A stretch of 64,000 nt of DNA from Erythrobacter insulae (GCF_007004095.1 NZ_VHJK01000002.1:186001-250000); one strand, 5' to 3'. Positions 41,971-51,995 are shown, counted from the first letter of the stretch. Numbers and translations are program-made. Notes: generated by a model from the letters alone, not told the origin.

Positions 41971-43452
41971 TTACCGGCCTCGAACAACCAGCTTCACTTT
42001 TTGCCCTGCGCGCAAAGTGTCGTTTGATCCCAGCGCATTCAGCACGCGGAACCGTTCCACTTGGGACGAGTCGTAAGCCATCCGGCGGGCCAGCGAACTG
42101 ATAGTATCGCCGCGCTGTACGGTGACGATGTCAACGCGGCGCGGAATAACGGCACTCGCTTCGCGTTGAGTGATGCGCCGCATCGACTGAAACATCGAAG
42201 AAAACGCGTTTGATTTACCAGCGGGCGTAATTGCCTGAAAATGGTACGCGCGATCATTCGCGAATTCATACGCAAATACCACGACATCCACCTGGCTGTT
42301 GCCATTGTTGACCCGCGCTGTGCCATAGGCAGCGCGAATGCCATTTACCGTGGTCCGCTGAATGTTTGACGGAGCAAGATTGCTATCTTCCCCTCCCAAT
42401 TTCGTGAATTGCTGGCGAACATAGCTGTCGAGATCGCCCGCATAAGGCGCCAGCGTCAGCTGCGCTTTACCGCTTTGGCCATTCACGCTGACGGCGCGCG
42501 TGCCATTCACCATGTAAAACCCTTGCGGCGCGGTGAAGGACAGCATCAATTCTGGGTGAATAAACTGGCTTCCTTCGACAACGCCCTGTTCCGGATCATC
42601 GCCGTAAACCATCCCGTCAATCCGCGACATAAACGTATCGCGGTTGGTTACGCCGCCCGCGAGGCCCTGCGTTTTTGCCAGCGCCGTTTGAACCCGGCCC
42701 GCCGGGTCCGGGTGTGTTGATGCCCATTCGGGAACGGTTGCATCATTGCGCCCCTGCAATCTCGCATCGAGCGAATTTTGTGCAGCGAGACTGGCCAGAA
42801 CCGTGCTCATCGCCTTTGGATCATAGCCCGCGCGTTGCAGATACAGTATACCAAGATCATCGGCTTCCAATTCCTGCTTACGGGAAAACTTAAGGGTACG
42901 CAGCTGTGATCCCTGCATAAATCCGCGTGAAAGCGTGTTTCCGAGAGAGCTGTCGCCAAGCAGGATTGAGCTGCCAATGGCACCCAGAACACCAAGGATC
43001 GAATTGCGCTGCGCAGCTTGCTGACGGCGCTGTGAGTGGCGCGCGGCAACATGGCCGACTTCATGACCGAGCACACCGGCAAGTTCGGCTTCGTTATTCA
43101 TCAACGAAACAAGCTGACGAGTGGAATAGATATAGCCGCCCGGAATCGCGAAAGCGTTGTTCACGGGGCTGTTCAGCAGGCTCACCGTAAAGCTATCGCG
43201 CGCATTCCCGAGGCCGGAATGAACCGCGATATTCTTACCAATCTGTTGGACATAATCGGCCTGCGGACCGGTCATCGCGCCGCCGAATTCCTGCAAGAAT
43301 TGCGGGTGATATTCGGCGCCCTGCTGTGCCTCTGACTGCGTGATCGGCGTAGAGGCAGACGGCACAGAACCACCGGCGCCCATGCAGCCGCTCACCGCAA
43401 GGGCCAACGGCGCAGTTCCCAAAGCAAGGATTTTACGTGAAATAATTGGCAT
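41971..43452 (-). CDS. M48 family metalloprotease lipoprotein with C-terminal LysM-like domain
   Basis: The 493-residue protein has a lipobox ending AVSGC (C23), then a zinc peptidase domain with HEVGHVAARH and the third ligand in EADDLG, as in BepA-like proteins. The middle domain is of unknown type, and the last 50 residues resemble a LysM repeat (VQRGDTISSLARRM and LRAGQKVKLV). M48 periplasmic members help outer-membrane protein assembly quality control. AGGAGAG before the ATG at 43452 decides the start against the upstream extension. It is convergent with the pilins. Confidence 0.88.
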   Translation of the reverse strand: MPIISRKILALGTAPLALAVSGCMGAGGSVPSASTPITQSEAQQGAEYHPQFLQEFGGAMTGPQADYVQQIGKNIAVHSGLGNARDSFTVSLLNSPVNNAFAIPGGYIYSTRQLVSLMNNEAELAGVLGHEVGHVAARHSQRRQQAAQRNSILGVLGAIGSSILLGDSSLGNTLSRGFMQGSQLRTLKFSRKQELEADDLGILYLQRAGYDPKAMSTVLASLAAQNSLDARLQGRNDATVPEWASTHPDPAGRVQTALAKTQGLAGGVTNRDTFMSRIDGMVYGDDPEQGVVEGSQFIHPELMLSFTAPQGFYMVNGTRAVSVNGQSGKAQLTLAPYAGDLDSYVRQQFTKLGGEDSNLAPSNIQRTTVNGIRAAYGTARVNNGNSQVDVVVFAYEFANDRAYHFQAITPAGKSNAFSSMFQSMRRITQREASAVIPRRVDIVTVQRGDTISSLARRMAYDSSQVERFRVLNALGSNDTLRAGQKVKLVVRGR

Positions 43453-43588
43453 CTTTCTCTCCTCCAGACAGGCGCCGCGCTCCACCACTCGCTGCAATCC
43501 TACTTTTTGTTAGGCATGACTATTGAGCAAGCGAGGCCGCCCGGCAACCCTTTGACCCCAAATGGTAAATGTAAATTTTTGAAGCGGT

Positions 43589-44548
43589 TCAACCGCCAAG
43601 CTGGAGAAAACGCTCTTCGCGGGTCCGAATTAAGGTCTCACTTGGCAAGCCGGAAAGCCCGTCCAGCTCTTCTGCCAGCGCGCCGCTCAGATTAATCGCT
43701 GTTCCCACGGGGTCACGGTGCGCACCGCCAGAAGGTTCTTTAACGATCCGATCAATCACGTTGAGCCGTTTCAGGTGCTGCGCTGTAACCTTCATGGCTT
43801 GCGCAGCTTCGGATGCTTTTTCCGATGTTCGCCAGAGAATAGAGGCGCAACCTTCAGGGGAAATCACCGAATAAACAGAATGTTCTAACATCAGGACCCG
43901 TTCCGCACTGGCAAGAGCAACCGCGCCGCCTGAACCGCCCTCGCCCACGATTACCGACACCATCGGTACGGGCAAAGCCAGGCAAGCCTCCGTCGAACGG
44001 GCGATCGCCTCGGCTTGGCCGCGCTCTTCTGCTTCGATTCCCGGAAATGCCCCAGAGGTATCCACCAAAGTCACCACTGGTAGGCCGAACCGTCCAGCCA
44101 TCTCCATCAAACGAATCGCTTTGCGGTAGCCTTCGGGTTTGCCCATGCCGAAATTGTGCTTAATCCGGCTTTGCGTATCGTTGCCTTTTTCATGGCCGAT
44201 CAGCATGACGCGTCTGCCTTGCCCATCTGGACCTTTCAGCTTGGCAAAGCCGCCCATGATCGCGAGATCATCTCCGAAAAGCCGGTCCCCGCCCAGCGGC
44301 ATGAACTCTTCAAAAGCATGCGCGACATAGTCTTTGAAATGCGGTCGTTCTGGATGCCGCGCGACCTGAGTCTTTTGCCACGGCGTCAGCGAGGAATAGG
44401 TGCTGGCCAGCAGATCGGCGCTTTTAATCTCAAGGCGCTCGATCTCACTGGAAATATCAACCTCGTCGCTCTGGCTGGCAGCGCGCAATTCGGCGATACG
44501 CTCTTCTAGCTGTGCGACGGGTTTCTCAAATTCGAGATAGGAAGTCAT
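43589..44548 (-). CDS. accA: Acetyl-CoA carboxylase carboxyltransferase subunit alpha
   Basis: AccA with AccD transfers carboxyl from biotin to acetyl-CoA to form malonyl-CoA. The 319-residue protein has the N-terminal [15 protein letters not shown], the core [47 protein letters not shown] and [13 protein letters not shown]. The ATG at 44548 gives the family N-terminus, so the in-frame ATG at 44584 is rejected. It lies 81 bases downstream of xerD on the same strand. Confidence 0.97.
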   Translation of the reverse strand: MTSYLEFEKPVAQLEERIAELRAASQSDEVDISSEIERLEIKSADLLASTYSSLTPWQKTQVARHPERPHFKDYVAHAFEEFMPLGGDRLFGDDLAIMGGFAKLKGPDGQGRRVMLIGHEKGNDTQSRIKHNFGMGKPEGYRKAIRLMEMAGRFGLPVVTLVDTSGAFPGIEAEERGQAEAIARSTEACLALPVPMVSVIVGEGGSGGAVALASAERVLMLEHSVYSVISPEGCASILWRTSEKASEAAQAMKVTAQHLKRLNVIDRIVKEPSGGAHRDPVGTAINLSGALAEELDGLSGLPSETLIRTREERFLQLGG

Positions 44549-44629
44549 GCCTATCCCGCTAATCCTATCGATCGTGCGTAGCAAGGGCCAAGCCGCGTTG
44601 CACCGCGTTTACCCGCCTTTACCAGCCTT

Positions 44630-45508
44630 TTACCCGCGATGGGCAAGCGGGTGACGCGCATTGACCAGCTCAACCAATCGCGCTGCATCAACGTGGGTGT
44701 ATATCTGGGTTGTGGCGATATCGGCATGTCCCAGCAAAGTCTGCAAGACGCGTAAATCTGCCCCACCTTCAAGCAGATGCGTGGCGAATGCGTGGCGCAG
44801 AACATGCGGACTGATTCCGGTTGGATCCAGATCGGCGCGCGCTGCGAGCTCTTTGAGCATTTGGAAAAGACGCACCCGGCTAAGATGTTTGCCGCCTCGC
44901 GAGGGAAACAAAAAACGCGAGTTAGGCTCGCCTGGCCTGACCTTGATCCAATCTTGCAACGCCTGACGCGCTCTTTCGCTGACCGGAACCATGCGGGCAA
45001 CACCGCCCTTACCCATGACAGTAATTAGCGGCGCATCGCGCGGAACCGCGCTGATTGGCAACGAAACAAGCTCGGTCGCACGCAGGCCCGAACCATATAA
45101 CATTTCGAGCAGCGTCAGTTGACGGATGCTTGCCGGCTTACCGCTCTGCGCCTCAAATTCCGCGCGCTTCATCAAGGTTTCGACCTGATCATGCGACAGG
45201 ACTTTGGGCAGAGGGCGATTTGTGCGGGGATTCGGCAGCGCACCGGACGGATCATCATCACGCCAACCTTCATCGACCGCAAAACCGAAAAATTGCCGCA
45301 ACGCCGATGCTTTACGCGCCACTGTTGACGGAGCGAGCGAGCTCCATTGCCCTGCTAATTTGGCGATTTGCATGCGAGATGCTTTCGCCAGATCGCCGAT
45401 CAACTCCTCGGCTCCGGTCAAGTCCCGGGAATAGGCGGAAAGTGTATTCGCTGCTGCCCCGCGCTCTGCTGCCAGCATATCGAGAAAGGCACGGATCGCC
45501 GGAGACAC
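44630..45508 (-). CDS. xerD: Site-specific tyrosine recombinase XerD
   Basis: XerD with XerC resolves chromosome dimers at dif under FtsK control. The 292-residue protein has an N-terminal SAM-like domain (AERGAAANTLSAYSRDL) and the catalytic set: R in GLRATEL, K in VMGKGG, H and R in HVLRHAF, H in LLGHAD, and the nucleophile Y in TTQIYTH. A GTG at 45508 is chosen as start. It is eight bases beyond the stop of the upstream gene and gives the normal XerD length. An open frame extends upstream inside that gene. Confidence 0.93.
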   Translation of the reverse strand: MSPAIRAFLDMLAAERGAAANTLSAYSRDLTGAEELIGDLAKASRMQIAKLAGQWSSLAPSTVARKASALRQFFGFAVDEGWRDDDPSGALPNPRTNRPLPKVLSHDQVETLMKRAEFEAQSGKPASIRQLTLLEMLYGSGLRATELVSLPISAVPRDAPLITVMGKGGVARMVPVSERARQALQDWIKVRPGEPNSRFLFPSRGGKHLSRVRLFQMLKELAARADLDPTGISPHVLRHAFATHLLEGGADLRVLQTLLGHADIATTQIYTHVDAARLVELVNARHPLAHRG

Positions 45509-45516
45509 TGCCGCAT

Positions 45517-47418
45517 TCAGGCCCGTGCAACCGCCTCTGCGGCGATCATACGCGCTTCGGCTTCCAAGCCAACACGCCTTAGCGCCGAGACGATGTGGTA
45601 AAGGTGCAGAGGGGTCATTTGTTGCCAATCCTCGCCTTGCATCCCCAGCCCGGCGAGCATCGAAACCAGAGCGCGATTCTCAACCTCGGCAGCCCTTTCG
45701 ATAGTGCGGGTCCAGCGGGTCTGGCGTCTTAGATCAATATCAAGAGCCCCCTCCATCGCCTCTCTTTCAGCGGCTCCGATCCGGTCTAGCCCGGCAAGAC
45801 CAGCGACAAGAAATGCGGATGCAAGCGCGCCTTTGCTGTCATCATTATCGGTAAAGGTGTCGATCGCATCCACAGGTGCCATTCCGGCGCCATCGGTTCC
45901 GACGGACAGCAATGCCCAGCCCAGACTACCCTCTGCAATCATACCGCGCCACGCAGCCGCGTCACGATCAAGCCCTGCCGACAGCATCGAAGCGATAAGA
46001 CCGCTCGAATACCCGGCGAAATCTTCGGACGGTGCGATGCGCGCTGCGGCGTAGGCTGTGGTGACAAGGCCGGCATAATCCCGCGTTTCACCCCAGATCT
46101 GCTGCATCGCACTAATTCTTTGCTGTGCATTGCCACCGATATAGGCTTGGCGCAGCGCCTCTGCCTTTTCTGCAGCATCGCCGCCGACCGCGTTATCGGC
46201 ATAAATCTGGCTGTATAGATCGACCATGGCACTGGCAGAGAAAATACCGCTTTGTGCCGCGCGTTGGGCCCATGGCTCGCGCTGACCAAGCGGTATCATC
46301 GGCGCTGAAGCCGCCGACTCGGCATAATAAACGCCATTTGGTCCATTCAGGGCATTATCGAGCAAGCCCTGAGGGATCGGTTCGCCGACCGCATTGGCCA
46401 TCGCAAACCGCCACGGGTTCAAATCCTCAATTTCATCCCATTCGATCTCTACCGCTCTCCGCCCGCGCCCGGCGGCCCCGGCATATCTTTGCGCAAGCAA
46501 CAGATCGATCACTGGAGCAATGTCATTCTCGATCCCGCGGTCAATCTGCGACGCAGCAAGCGCGCCTTCGCCAGCATAGGCGTTGCAAATTGCCTGCATC
46601 ATGACCCATTGCGGATCATCGCGCACCGATCCTTGGAGACGCACAGCCGGGCATGCGCCATTGAAATCGTTAGATGCGATATATGCGGTAACCGCCTGAC
46701 TCGTCAGCTCCGTATTCCAGTTACCAGTATCGACATCCTGCACGAGCGCTCTTGCGATCGTGAATTCGCCCATCCGGTTAAGCACGCCCGCACGCAAGGC
46801 TGCGAACTCCACCGGGTTCATTCCTTCTGGCGCGGTCAGGCGGCTCGCCAAGGCTCTCCGCATCAAAATATGACCCCAGCGCGAGACTAAGGGTTTCTGC
46901 GTCCCTGCGAGGACTGCCCGTACAAGCTCAGCTGGCTGCTTGCCCAGTGAATTGATCGCCATGCCGCCTTCTTCTGGCGCCAAAAGACCAACTTGCGAAA
47001 GAGAGCGGCGCGCTGCGGGTGGAATATCGAATTTGGGCTTTAGCCCTAAACGCTCGTCCAGCTCGTCGGGTGTCAAAGCCTCCAATTCTTCCAAACTGGG
47101 AAGGCGGCCCATTTCTTCGCCGGAAAGCGTGGGAACCGGCGGCAAGTCGGCGGGATTGGGCGCCGTTGGCAGTGGTCCGCTGGGTGGTAGGGGAGCCGCA
47201 CCGCTCGGCGCTGGTGCAGCAGAGGGTGCCGCGGTTGGGCGCGCAGTGGGCCTGGCGGTCGGAATTGGAGTTGGTGCCGGTGCCGGATCATCGAATCCCG
47301 GCGGCAGCAAGGATTCGGGCGCTTCCTGCGCGACCGCAAGGCCACTGGCCAACATACCGCCCGCGGCCCCTGAAAAACCGAGTACAGCCGCGCTCGCCAG
47401 CCAATAAAATCGCCGCAT
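45517..47418 (-). CDS. Exported Pro/Ala-rich protein of unknown function
   Basis: The 633-residue product has a signal peptide (likely cleavage after LAVAQ near residue 31), then a Pro/Ala/Thr-rich segment (residues 45-95) and a long, mostly helical region of repeat-like character with many Ala and Gly. No catalytic motif is recognised; a helical-repeat scaffold is a guess. It overlaps the stop of the 65-residue gene as TGATG and is followed by xerD after eight bases, so the three form one operon. I recall similar genes next to xerD in sphingomonads but no function. Confidence 0.7.
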   Translation of the reverse strand: MRRFYWLASAAVLGFSGAAGGMLASGLAVAQEAPESLLPPGFDDPAPAPTPIPTARPTARPTAAPSAAPAPSGAAPLPPSGPLPTAPNPADLPPVPTLSGEEMGRLPSLEELEALTPDELDERLGLKPKFDIPPAARRSLSQVGLLAPEEGGMAINSLGKQPAELVRAVLAGTQKPLVSRWGHILMRRALASRLTAPEGMNPVEFAALRAGVLNRMGEFTIARALVQDVDTGNWNTELTSQAVTAYIASNDFNGACPAVRLQGSVRDDPQWVMMQAICNAYAGEGALAASQIDRGIENDIAPVIDLLLAQRYAGAAGRGRRAVEIEWDEIEDLNPWRFAMANAVGEPIPQGLLDNALNGPNGVYYAESAASAPMIPLGQREPWAQRAAQSGIFSASAMVDLYSQIYADNAVGGDAAEKAEALRQAYIGGNAQQRISAMQQIWGETRDYAGLVTTAYAAARIAPSEDFAGYSSGLIASMLSAGLDRDAAAWRGMIAEGSLGWALLSVGTDGAGMAPVDAIDTFTDNDDSKGALASAFLVAGLAGLDRIGAAEREAMEGALDIDLRRQTRWTRTIERAAEVENRALVSMLAGLGMQGEDWQQMTPLHLYHIVSALRRVGLEAEARMIAAEAVARA

Positions 47419-47615
47419 CAGTCGCTCTCCGTAGCCACACCGGGCAAAGTCACCGCTTGAACAATCGGGCGGATCGGTTCTTCACCGCCATCAATATATG
47501 CCAGCGTCAATATTCCGACTAGCCCCGCAAATGTAAACAAAGGCCAGCGCGTGCGCCATGACCGCTCCGGCTTACCGTTTTTTTGCGCAAGATGTGTGTG
47601 GTTTGTCTTTGACAT
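47418..47615 (-). CDS. Small single-span membrane protein of unknown function
   Basis: The 65-residue protein has a basic N-terminus, one membrane segment (WPLFTFAGLVGILTLAYI, residues 24-41) and a short periplasmic tail. Its stop overlaps the start of the 633-residue exported protein gene as TGATG, so the two are translationally coupled and may act together. It is divergent from aroK with 38 bases between. Confidence 0.6.
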   Translation of the reverse strand: MSKTNHTHLAQKNGKPERSWRTRWPLFTFAGLVGILTLAYIDGGEEPIRPIVQAVTLPGVATESD

Positions 47616-47653
47616 GTTGCGCGCGCTTTACCCCATCTATAGGCCAAGCCGCA

Positions 47654-48220
47654 ATGACTGCTGATGTCTCTTTAAACGATCAGGAAATTGCCCGCATCGC
47701 TGCACGGATTGACAGGCCAGTGGTGCTCGTCGGTTTGATGGGCGCGGGCAAATCCACTGTGGGGCGCAAGCTGGCAAGCATGCTTGACCGCGATTTCATT
47801 GATGCCGATGATGCGATCGAGAACGCGGCACAGCGGAAAATCTCTGAAATTTTTGAAGAATTTGGCGAAGCCTATTTCCGCGATGGTGAACGCCGCGTCA
47901 TCGCGCGTCTGATCGAAGAAAACAGCGGGGTGATTGCAACGGGTGGCGGCGCTTTTATTGATCCCGAAACGCGCACCCTCATCCTGGATAGCGCAATCGC
48001 AGTTTGGATCGATTGCGATTTGGACACTCTCGTCGAGCGGACATCCCGGCGCAATCACCGGCCTTTGTTAAAGACAGGTGACCCGCGCGAAATTCTGGGT
48101 AAACTGCTGAACGAGCGGGAGGAATTCTATTCTCAGGCGCAGATTCGCATAAAAAGCGTCAATGGCCCGCATACAGAAACAGCCAAGACGATTATCGGGG
48201 CAATTGACCAATGGATGTGA
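47654..48220 (+). CDS. aroK: Shikimate kinase
   Basis: Shikimate kinase phosphorylates shikimate at O3 in chorismate synthesis. The 188-residue protein has Walker A GLMGAGKSTVGRKLA (residues 29-43), DADDAIE for substrate binding, FRDGERRVI and ATGGGAF. The ATG at 47654 is preferred to the longer frame from 47558. The stop overlaps the start of aroB by ten bases. Confidence 0.96.
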   Translation: MTADVSLNDQEIARIAARIDRPVVLVGLMGAGKSTVGRKLASMLDRDFIDADDAIENAAQRKISEIFEEFGEAYFRDGERRVIARLIEENSGVIATGGGAFIDPETRTLILDSAIAVWIDCDLDTLVERTSRRNHRPLLKTGDPREILGKLLNEREEFYSQAQIRIKSVNGPHTETAKTIIGAIDQWM

Positions 48221-49335
48221 TTTCAGTCGCGCTGGCCGGACGCAGCTATGACGTGACGATCGAGCGCGGACTGCTGAACAGTTTTGATGCCCATGCACGG
48301 CCGTTTCTGGAACCGTACAGCAGCAGCAACCGCAAAGTCCCTTTTGTAGCTGATACCAACACGCATAAAATCTTCGAGCAAGCGATCGCGAAAAGTCTTT
48401 CATCTGCAGGCTTGGAGGCGGACTGGTTTGTGGTCGAGCCCGGCGAAGGGGCCAAAAGTTGGGCCATCCTTGAAAAACTTACCGATTGGCTGCTCAACCT
48501 TGGCGTTACCCGATCGGATCATGTTTTTGCGCTCGGCGGCGGCGTCGTCGGCGATCTCACCGGCTTTGCCTGCGCAATTGCAAAGCGGGGCTGTGGTTTT
48601 GTGCAAATACCGACCACCTTGTTGGCCCAAGTGGACAGTTCAGTCGGCGGCAAAACGGCGATCAACACAAAGGCAGGCAAAAATCTGATCGGTGCGTTTC
48701 ATCAACCGGCGGCTGTTTTCATCGATCCAATGGTGCTCGACACTTTGCCTGATCGGGAAATGCGGGCCGGATATGCCGAAGTTATCAAGTACGGGTTGTT
48801 AGGCGATGCGGCCTTTTTTGCATGGCTGGAGGCGAATGGCACCGATGTTGTGGCTCGCGAACCCACCGCGCTTACCCATGCGATTGGGACGAGCATTCGC
48901 GCAAAGGCACGCATTGTTGCCGAAGACGAGCGTGAAACCACGGGCGTGCGTGCTCTTCTGAATCTGGGCCACACTTTTGGTCATGCGTTGGAAGCTGAGA
49001 CAGGTTTTTCAGACCGCTTGCTCCATGGCGAAGCAGTCGCAATCGGCATGGCTCTGGCAGGGCATTATTCTGTGCGGCGCGGTCAAATGTCGGGCGCTGA
49101 TGCGGCGCGCGCTGCAAAGCTGATCGCCGAATCGGGACTGCCCGCCGACATGGGTTCATTGGGCATTACATGTTCGGGAGAAAAGCTTGTCGATCATATG
49201 CGCCATGACAAAAAGATGGAAAGCGGAACGCTGCCTTTCCTTCTGTTAAAAGGCATTGGCCAAGCGTATTTGGCACGTGATGTCAAAATGGACGATATCG
49301 CGGCGTTTCTGGATCAAGAATTGCGCTCTTCCTGA
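48211..49335 (+). CDS. aroB: 3-Dehydroquinate synthase
   Basis: AroB cyclises DAHP to 3-dehydroquinate, the second shikimate step. The 374-residue protein has the NAD-binding GGGVVGDLTGFACA, the PTTLLAQVDSSVGGKTAIN signature, the zinc-ligand region RAGYAEVIKYG, LNLGHTFGHALE and HGEAVAIGM. It overlaps aroK by ten bases, a classic aroKB operon, which fixes both genes' identities. Confidence 0.97.
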   Translation: MDVISVALAGRSYDVTIERGLLNSFDAHARPFLEPYSSSNRKVPFVADTNTHKIFEQAIAKSLSSAGLEADWFVVEPGEGAKSWAILEKLTDWLLNLGVTRSDHVFALGGGVVGDLTGFACAIAKRGCGFVQIPTTLLAQVDSSVGGKTAINTKAGKNLIGAFHQPAAVFIDPMVLDTLPDREMRAGYAEVIKYGLLGDAAFFAWLEANGTDVVAREPTALTHAIGTSIRAKARIVAEDERETTGVRALLNLGHTFGHALEAETGFSDRLLHGEAVAIGMALAGHYSVRRGQMSGADAARAAKLIAESGLPADMGSLGITCSGEKLVDHMRHDKKMESGTLPFLLLKGIGQAYLARDVKMDDIAAFLDQELRSS

Positions 49336-49358
49336 TCAGAACGAGCGGAACAGGTGGC

Positions 49359-49637
49359 TTAAACGGCTGGCCTGCTCGGGAGCTTGGCAACTTTGGCTCC
49401 CAAATCGGTGACGGAGCCACCATTCGCCGAGACATCTACGATCATTTCGTCATGCTCTGCAAACAGACGTTCCAAATCGCTGCGACGCTCCAAAAGCGTA
49501 TGCGCAATCCCCGGTGCGAGGCTCTCACCATCTCCAATTTGTCCTAACAGAGCAGCGAGATCGCTTTCTGTTGCTTCGCGGGCCGTTTTGAAAAAATGGC
49601 CCTTGCGGTCAAAATAACCGGTGCCTTTCTTAGCCAT
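49359..49637 (-). CDS. Conserved small soluble protein of unknown function
   Basis: The 92-residue product is hydrophilic and probably helical, with MAKKGTGYFDRKGHFFKTA at its start and an acidic, Glu/Leu-rich middle. No signal peptide or known motif is seen. The start at 49637 is fixed by GGAGGA eight bases upstream, one of the strongest ribosome sites here. It is convergent with aroB; 219 bases of non-coding DNA separate it from the pccA stop. Confidence 0.65.
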   Translation of the reverse strand: MAKKGTGYFDRKGHFFKTAREATESDLAALLGQIGDGESLAPGIAHTLLERRSDLERLFAEHDEMIVDVSANGGSVTDLGAKVAKLPSRPAV

Positions 49638-49856
49638 AATCAATTTCCTCCAAAATCCGATCCACCACATGAGCGATGAGTCGCAGCTGGATTTTCCCCA
49701 AAACAAAACGAATTGGCGAGTCATCTCATGTAAAAATGCGCGATGGACACAATTTTGGCGGTTGCATACAACGAATTGGAAACAAATGCGCAGCGACAAT
49801 AAGGCTTTATTTCAAGCAGATGAACATTTGTGATTCAGGCCATCGGAAGTCGCGGG

Positions 49857-51911
49857 TCATTCCAGCTCAAGTATGACCGCGTCCACCGCAAGACTGTCGC
49901 CTTCCTCGGCATTGATCTGTGCGACCGTGCCTTCCTTTTCGGCGCGGAGAATATTCTCCATCTTCATCGCTTCAACAGTCGCAAGCGGTTGCCCCGGCTG
50001 CACCTCTTCACCGGCACTGACATGCAGCTTAACCAGCATACCCGGCATCGGACAGATGAGCATTTTTGAAAGATCAGGCGGCACCTTTTCAATCATCAGG
50101 CTTTCATGTTCAGACAGCCGCAGCGGCACAACAAGCGCGCGATGCGATGCGCCGCGCGTGGTGATGATCCAGTGATTGCCGCTGCGCTCAACGATCAGGC
50201 CGTATCGCTCACCGCCTTCGCCATCGGGCGATGTTGTTGCAATCGCCTCCTTCATACCTGGAAGCCAATTGCAATTGCCATCCACACGCTCGCCATCAAC
50301 AACCGCGTGCCCTTCTCCCAGCACAACTTCATGACGGGTATCGCCCAGTTTCACGAGCCATTCGCTGGGCACATCCGGCATTCCATCAAGCTGCCCTGAA
50401 ATGCGTTGGGCGCGCGCCTGCCAAGTGAATTCGTTGCCGGCACAAATTGCCGCGAGCATCCGCCGAAAATCATCGCTGACCGCAGCGCCAGTAAAGCCTT
50501 CTGGATACTCCTCGGCGATGAACCCGGTCGTCAGTTCGCCTGCGCGAAACCGCGGGTGCTGCATGATCGCACTCAGGAAATCGACATTATGGCCTAGCCC
50601 CTTGATGCGGAAACTATCCAAGGCTTCGATCTGCAGATCTGCTGCTTCTTCTCGTGTCGGCGCCCATGTAATCAGCTTTGCGATCATCGGATCGTAAAAC
50701 ATCGACACTTCGCCGCCTTCGAACACGCCATCATCGACACGCACGCTGCCCGCACCATGCTCGACACCGCGGCGCATTTTGCCCTGAACTTCGCGATCCT
50801 CGGTCCACCCTGGAACGGGAGGTGAGTATTCAACCAAGCGACCGGTTGAGGGCAAAAACCCACGGTAAGGGTCTTCGGCATAAACGCGGTTTTCGATCGA
50901 CCAGCCATCAATGCCGATATCATCCTGCGTCATTGGCAATGCTTCACCAGCGGCGACACGGATCATTTGCTCTACCAGATCAACGCCCGTAATCGCCTCG
51001 GTCACAGGATGTTCAACCTGAAGCCGCGTGTTCATTTCCAGGAAGAAAAAGCTCTCGCCAGTCGGATCGGCACCGCTGACGATCAATTCGACGGTGCCTG
51101 CTGAATGATAATCGACTGCTTTGGACAAGGCGACGCATTGTTCACCCATCGCTTTGCGCATTTTCGGCGTGACAAACGGCGACGGCGCTTCTTCTACAAC
51201 CTTTTGATGCCGCCGCTGAATCGAACATTCGCGCTCATTCAGATACAGCACATTGCCGTGTTTATCGCCAAGGATCTGGATTTCGATGTGGCGCGGATTT
51301 TCGATGAATTTTTCGATGAATACCCGGTCATCGCCAAATGAATTGAGCCCTTCTCGCTTGGTCGCTTCGAACCCTTCGCGCACGTCTTTTTCAGACCAAG
51401 CCAGTCGCATGCCCTTGCCCCCGCCACCGGCGGAAGCCTTCATCATTACAGGGTATCCGATGCCGTTCGAAATTTCGACTGCATGATCGGTATCACGGAT
51501 TTCGCCGACAAAACCGGGCACCACGTTCACACCTGCGGCTTTGGCGAGTTTTTTGGATTCAATCTTGTCGCCCATCGCCGCAATTGCGCCTGCGGGCGGT
51601 CCGATAAAGGCGATGTTTTCTGCTTCAAGAGCCTCAACAAAGCTGGCACGTTCGGACAGAAAGCCATAGCCGGGATGCACAGCTTCGGCGCCGGTTTCCT
51701 TGCATGCCGCAATGATTTTTTCCGGGATCAGATAGCTTTCCGCTGCCGGAGCCGGGCCGATACACACCGCCTCATCCGCCATTTTAACAAACGGCGCACG
51801 GGCATCCGCATCAGAATAGACCGCAACAGTAGCGATCCCCATTCTCTTGGCGGTGGTGATTACACGGCAGGCGATTTCGCCGCGATTGGCAATCAGGATT
51901 TTGGAAAACAA
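49857..51911 (-). CDS. pccA: Propionyl-CoA carboxylase biotin-carboxylase/biotin-carrier subunit
   Basis: The protein has the biotin carboxylase fold (MFSKILIANRGEIACRVI, KASAGGGGKGMRL, HIEIQILGD, FLEMNTRLQVEHPVTE) and a C-terminal biotinyl domain with the biotinylated Lys in EAMKMENILRAE. It charges biotin for PccB, which carboxylates propionyl-CoA. The start is taken as TTG at 51911: a full GGAGGT lies four bases upstream and this gives the normal N-terminus, 684 residues. An ATG at 51932 would add seven residues and would bury the ribosome site. pccB, mce and mcm lie 5-11 kb away on the same strand. Confidence 0.92.
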   Translation of the reverse strand: MFSKILIANRGEIACRVITTAKRMGIATVAVYSDADARAPFVKMADEAVCIGPAPAAESYLIPEKIIAACKETGAEAVHPGYGFLSERASFVEALEAENIAFIGPPAGAIAAMGDKIESKKLAKAAGVNVVPGFVGEIRDTDHAVEISNGIGYPVMMKASAGGGGKGMRLAWSEKDVREGFEATKREGLNSFGDDRVFIEKFIENPRHIEIQILGDKHGNVLYLNERECSIQRRHQKVVEEAPSPFVTPKMRKAMGEQCVALSKAVDYHSAGTVELIVSGADPTGESFFFLEMNTRLQVEHPVTEAITGVDLVEQMIRVAAGEALPMTQDDIGIDGWSIENRVYAEDPYRGFLPSTGRLVEYSPPVPGWTEDREVQGKMRRGVEHGAGSVRVDDGVFEGGEVSMFYDPMIAKLITWAPTREEAADLQIEALDSFRIKGLGHNVDFLSAIMQHPRFRAGELTTGFIAEEYPEGFTGAAVSDDFRRMLAAICAGNEFTWQARAQRISGQLDGMPDVPSEWLVKLGDTRHEVVLGEGHAVVDGERVDGNCNWLPGMKEAIATTSPDGEGGERYGLIVERSGNHWIITTRGASHRALVVPLRLSEHESLMIEKVPPDLSKMLICPMPGMLVKLHVSAGEEVQPGQPLATVEAMKMENILRAEKEGTVAQINAEEGDSLAVDAVILELE

Positions 51912-51971
51912 ACGGACCTCCGACTGTGGCATTTGCGTAAGACGCCTATGCCGTGGTCGAAGGCCCGTATC

Positions 51972-51995
51972 AAGAGAACCCGATCGGGCTCTCAA
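51972..51995. terminator. Hairpin between the secreted-protein gene and pccA
   Basis: GAGAACCCGA and TCGGGCTCTC pair with one mismatch. It lies downstream of the 146-residue protein gene stop (52012) on the minus strand. No T-run follows, so termination is uncertain. Confidence 0.35.
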
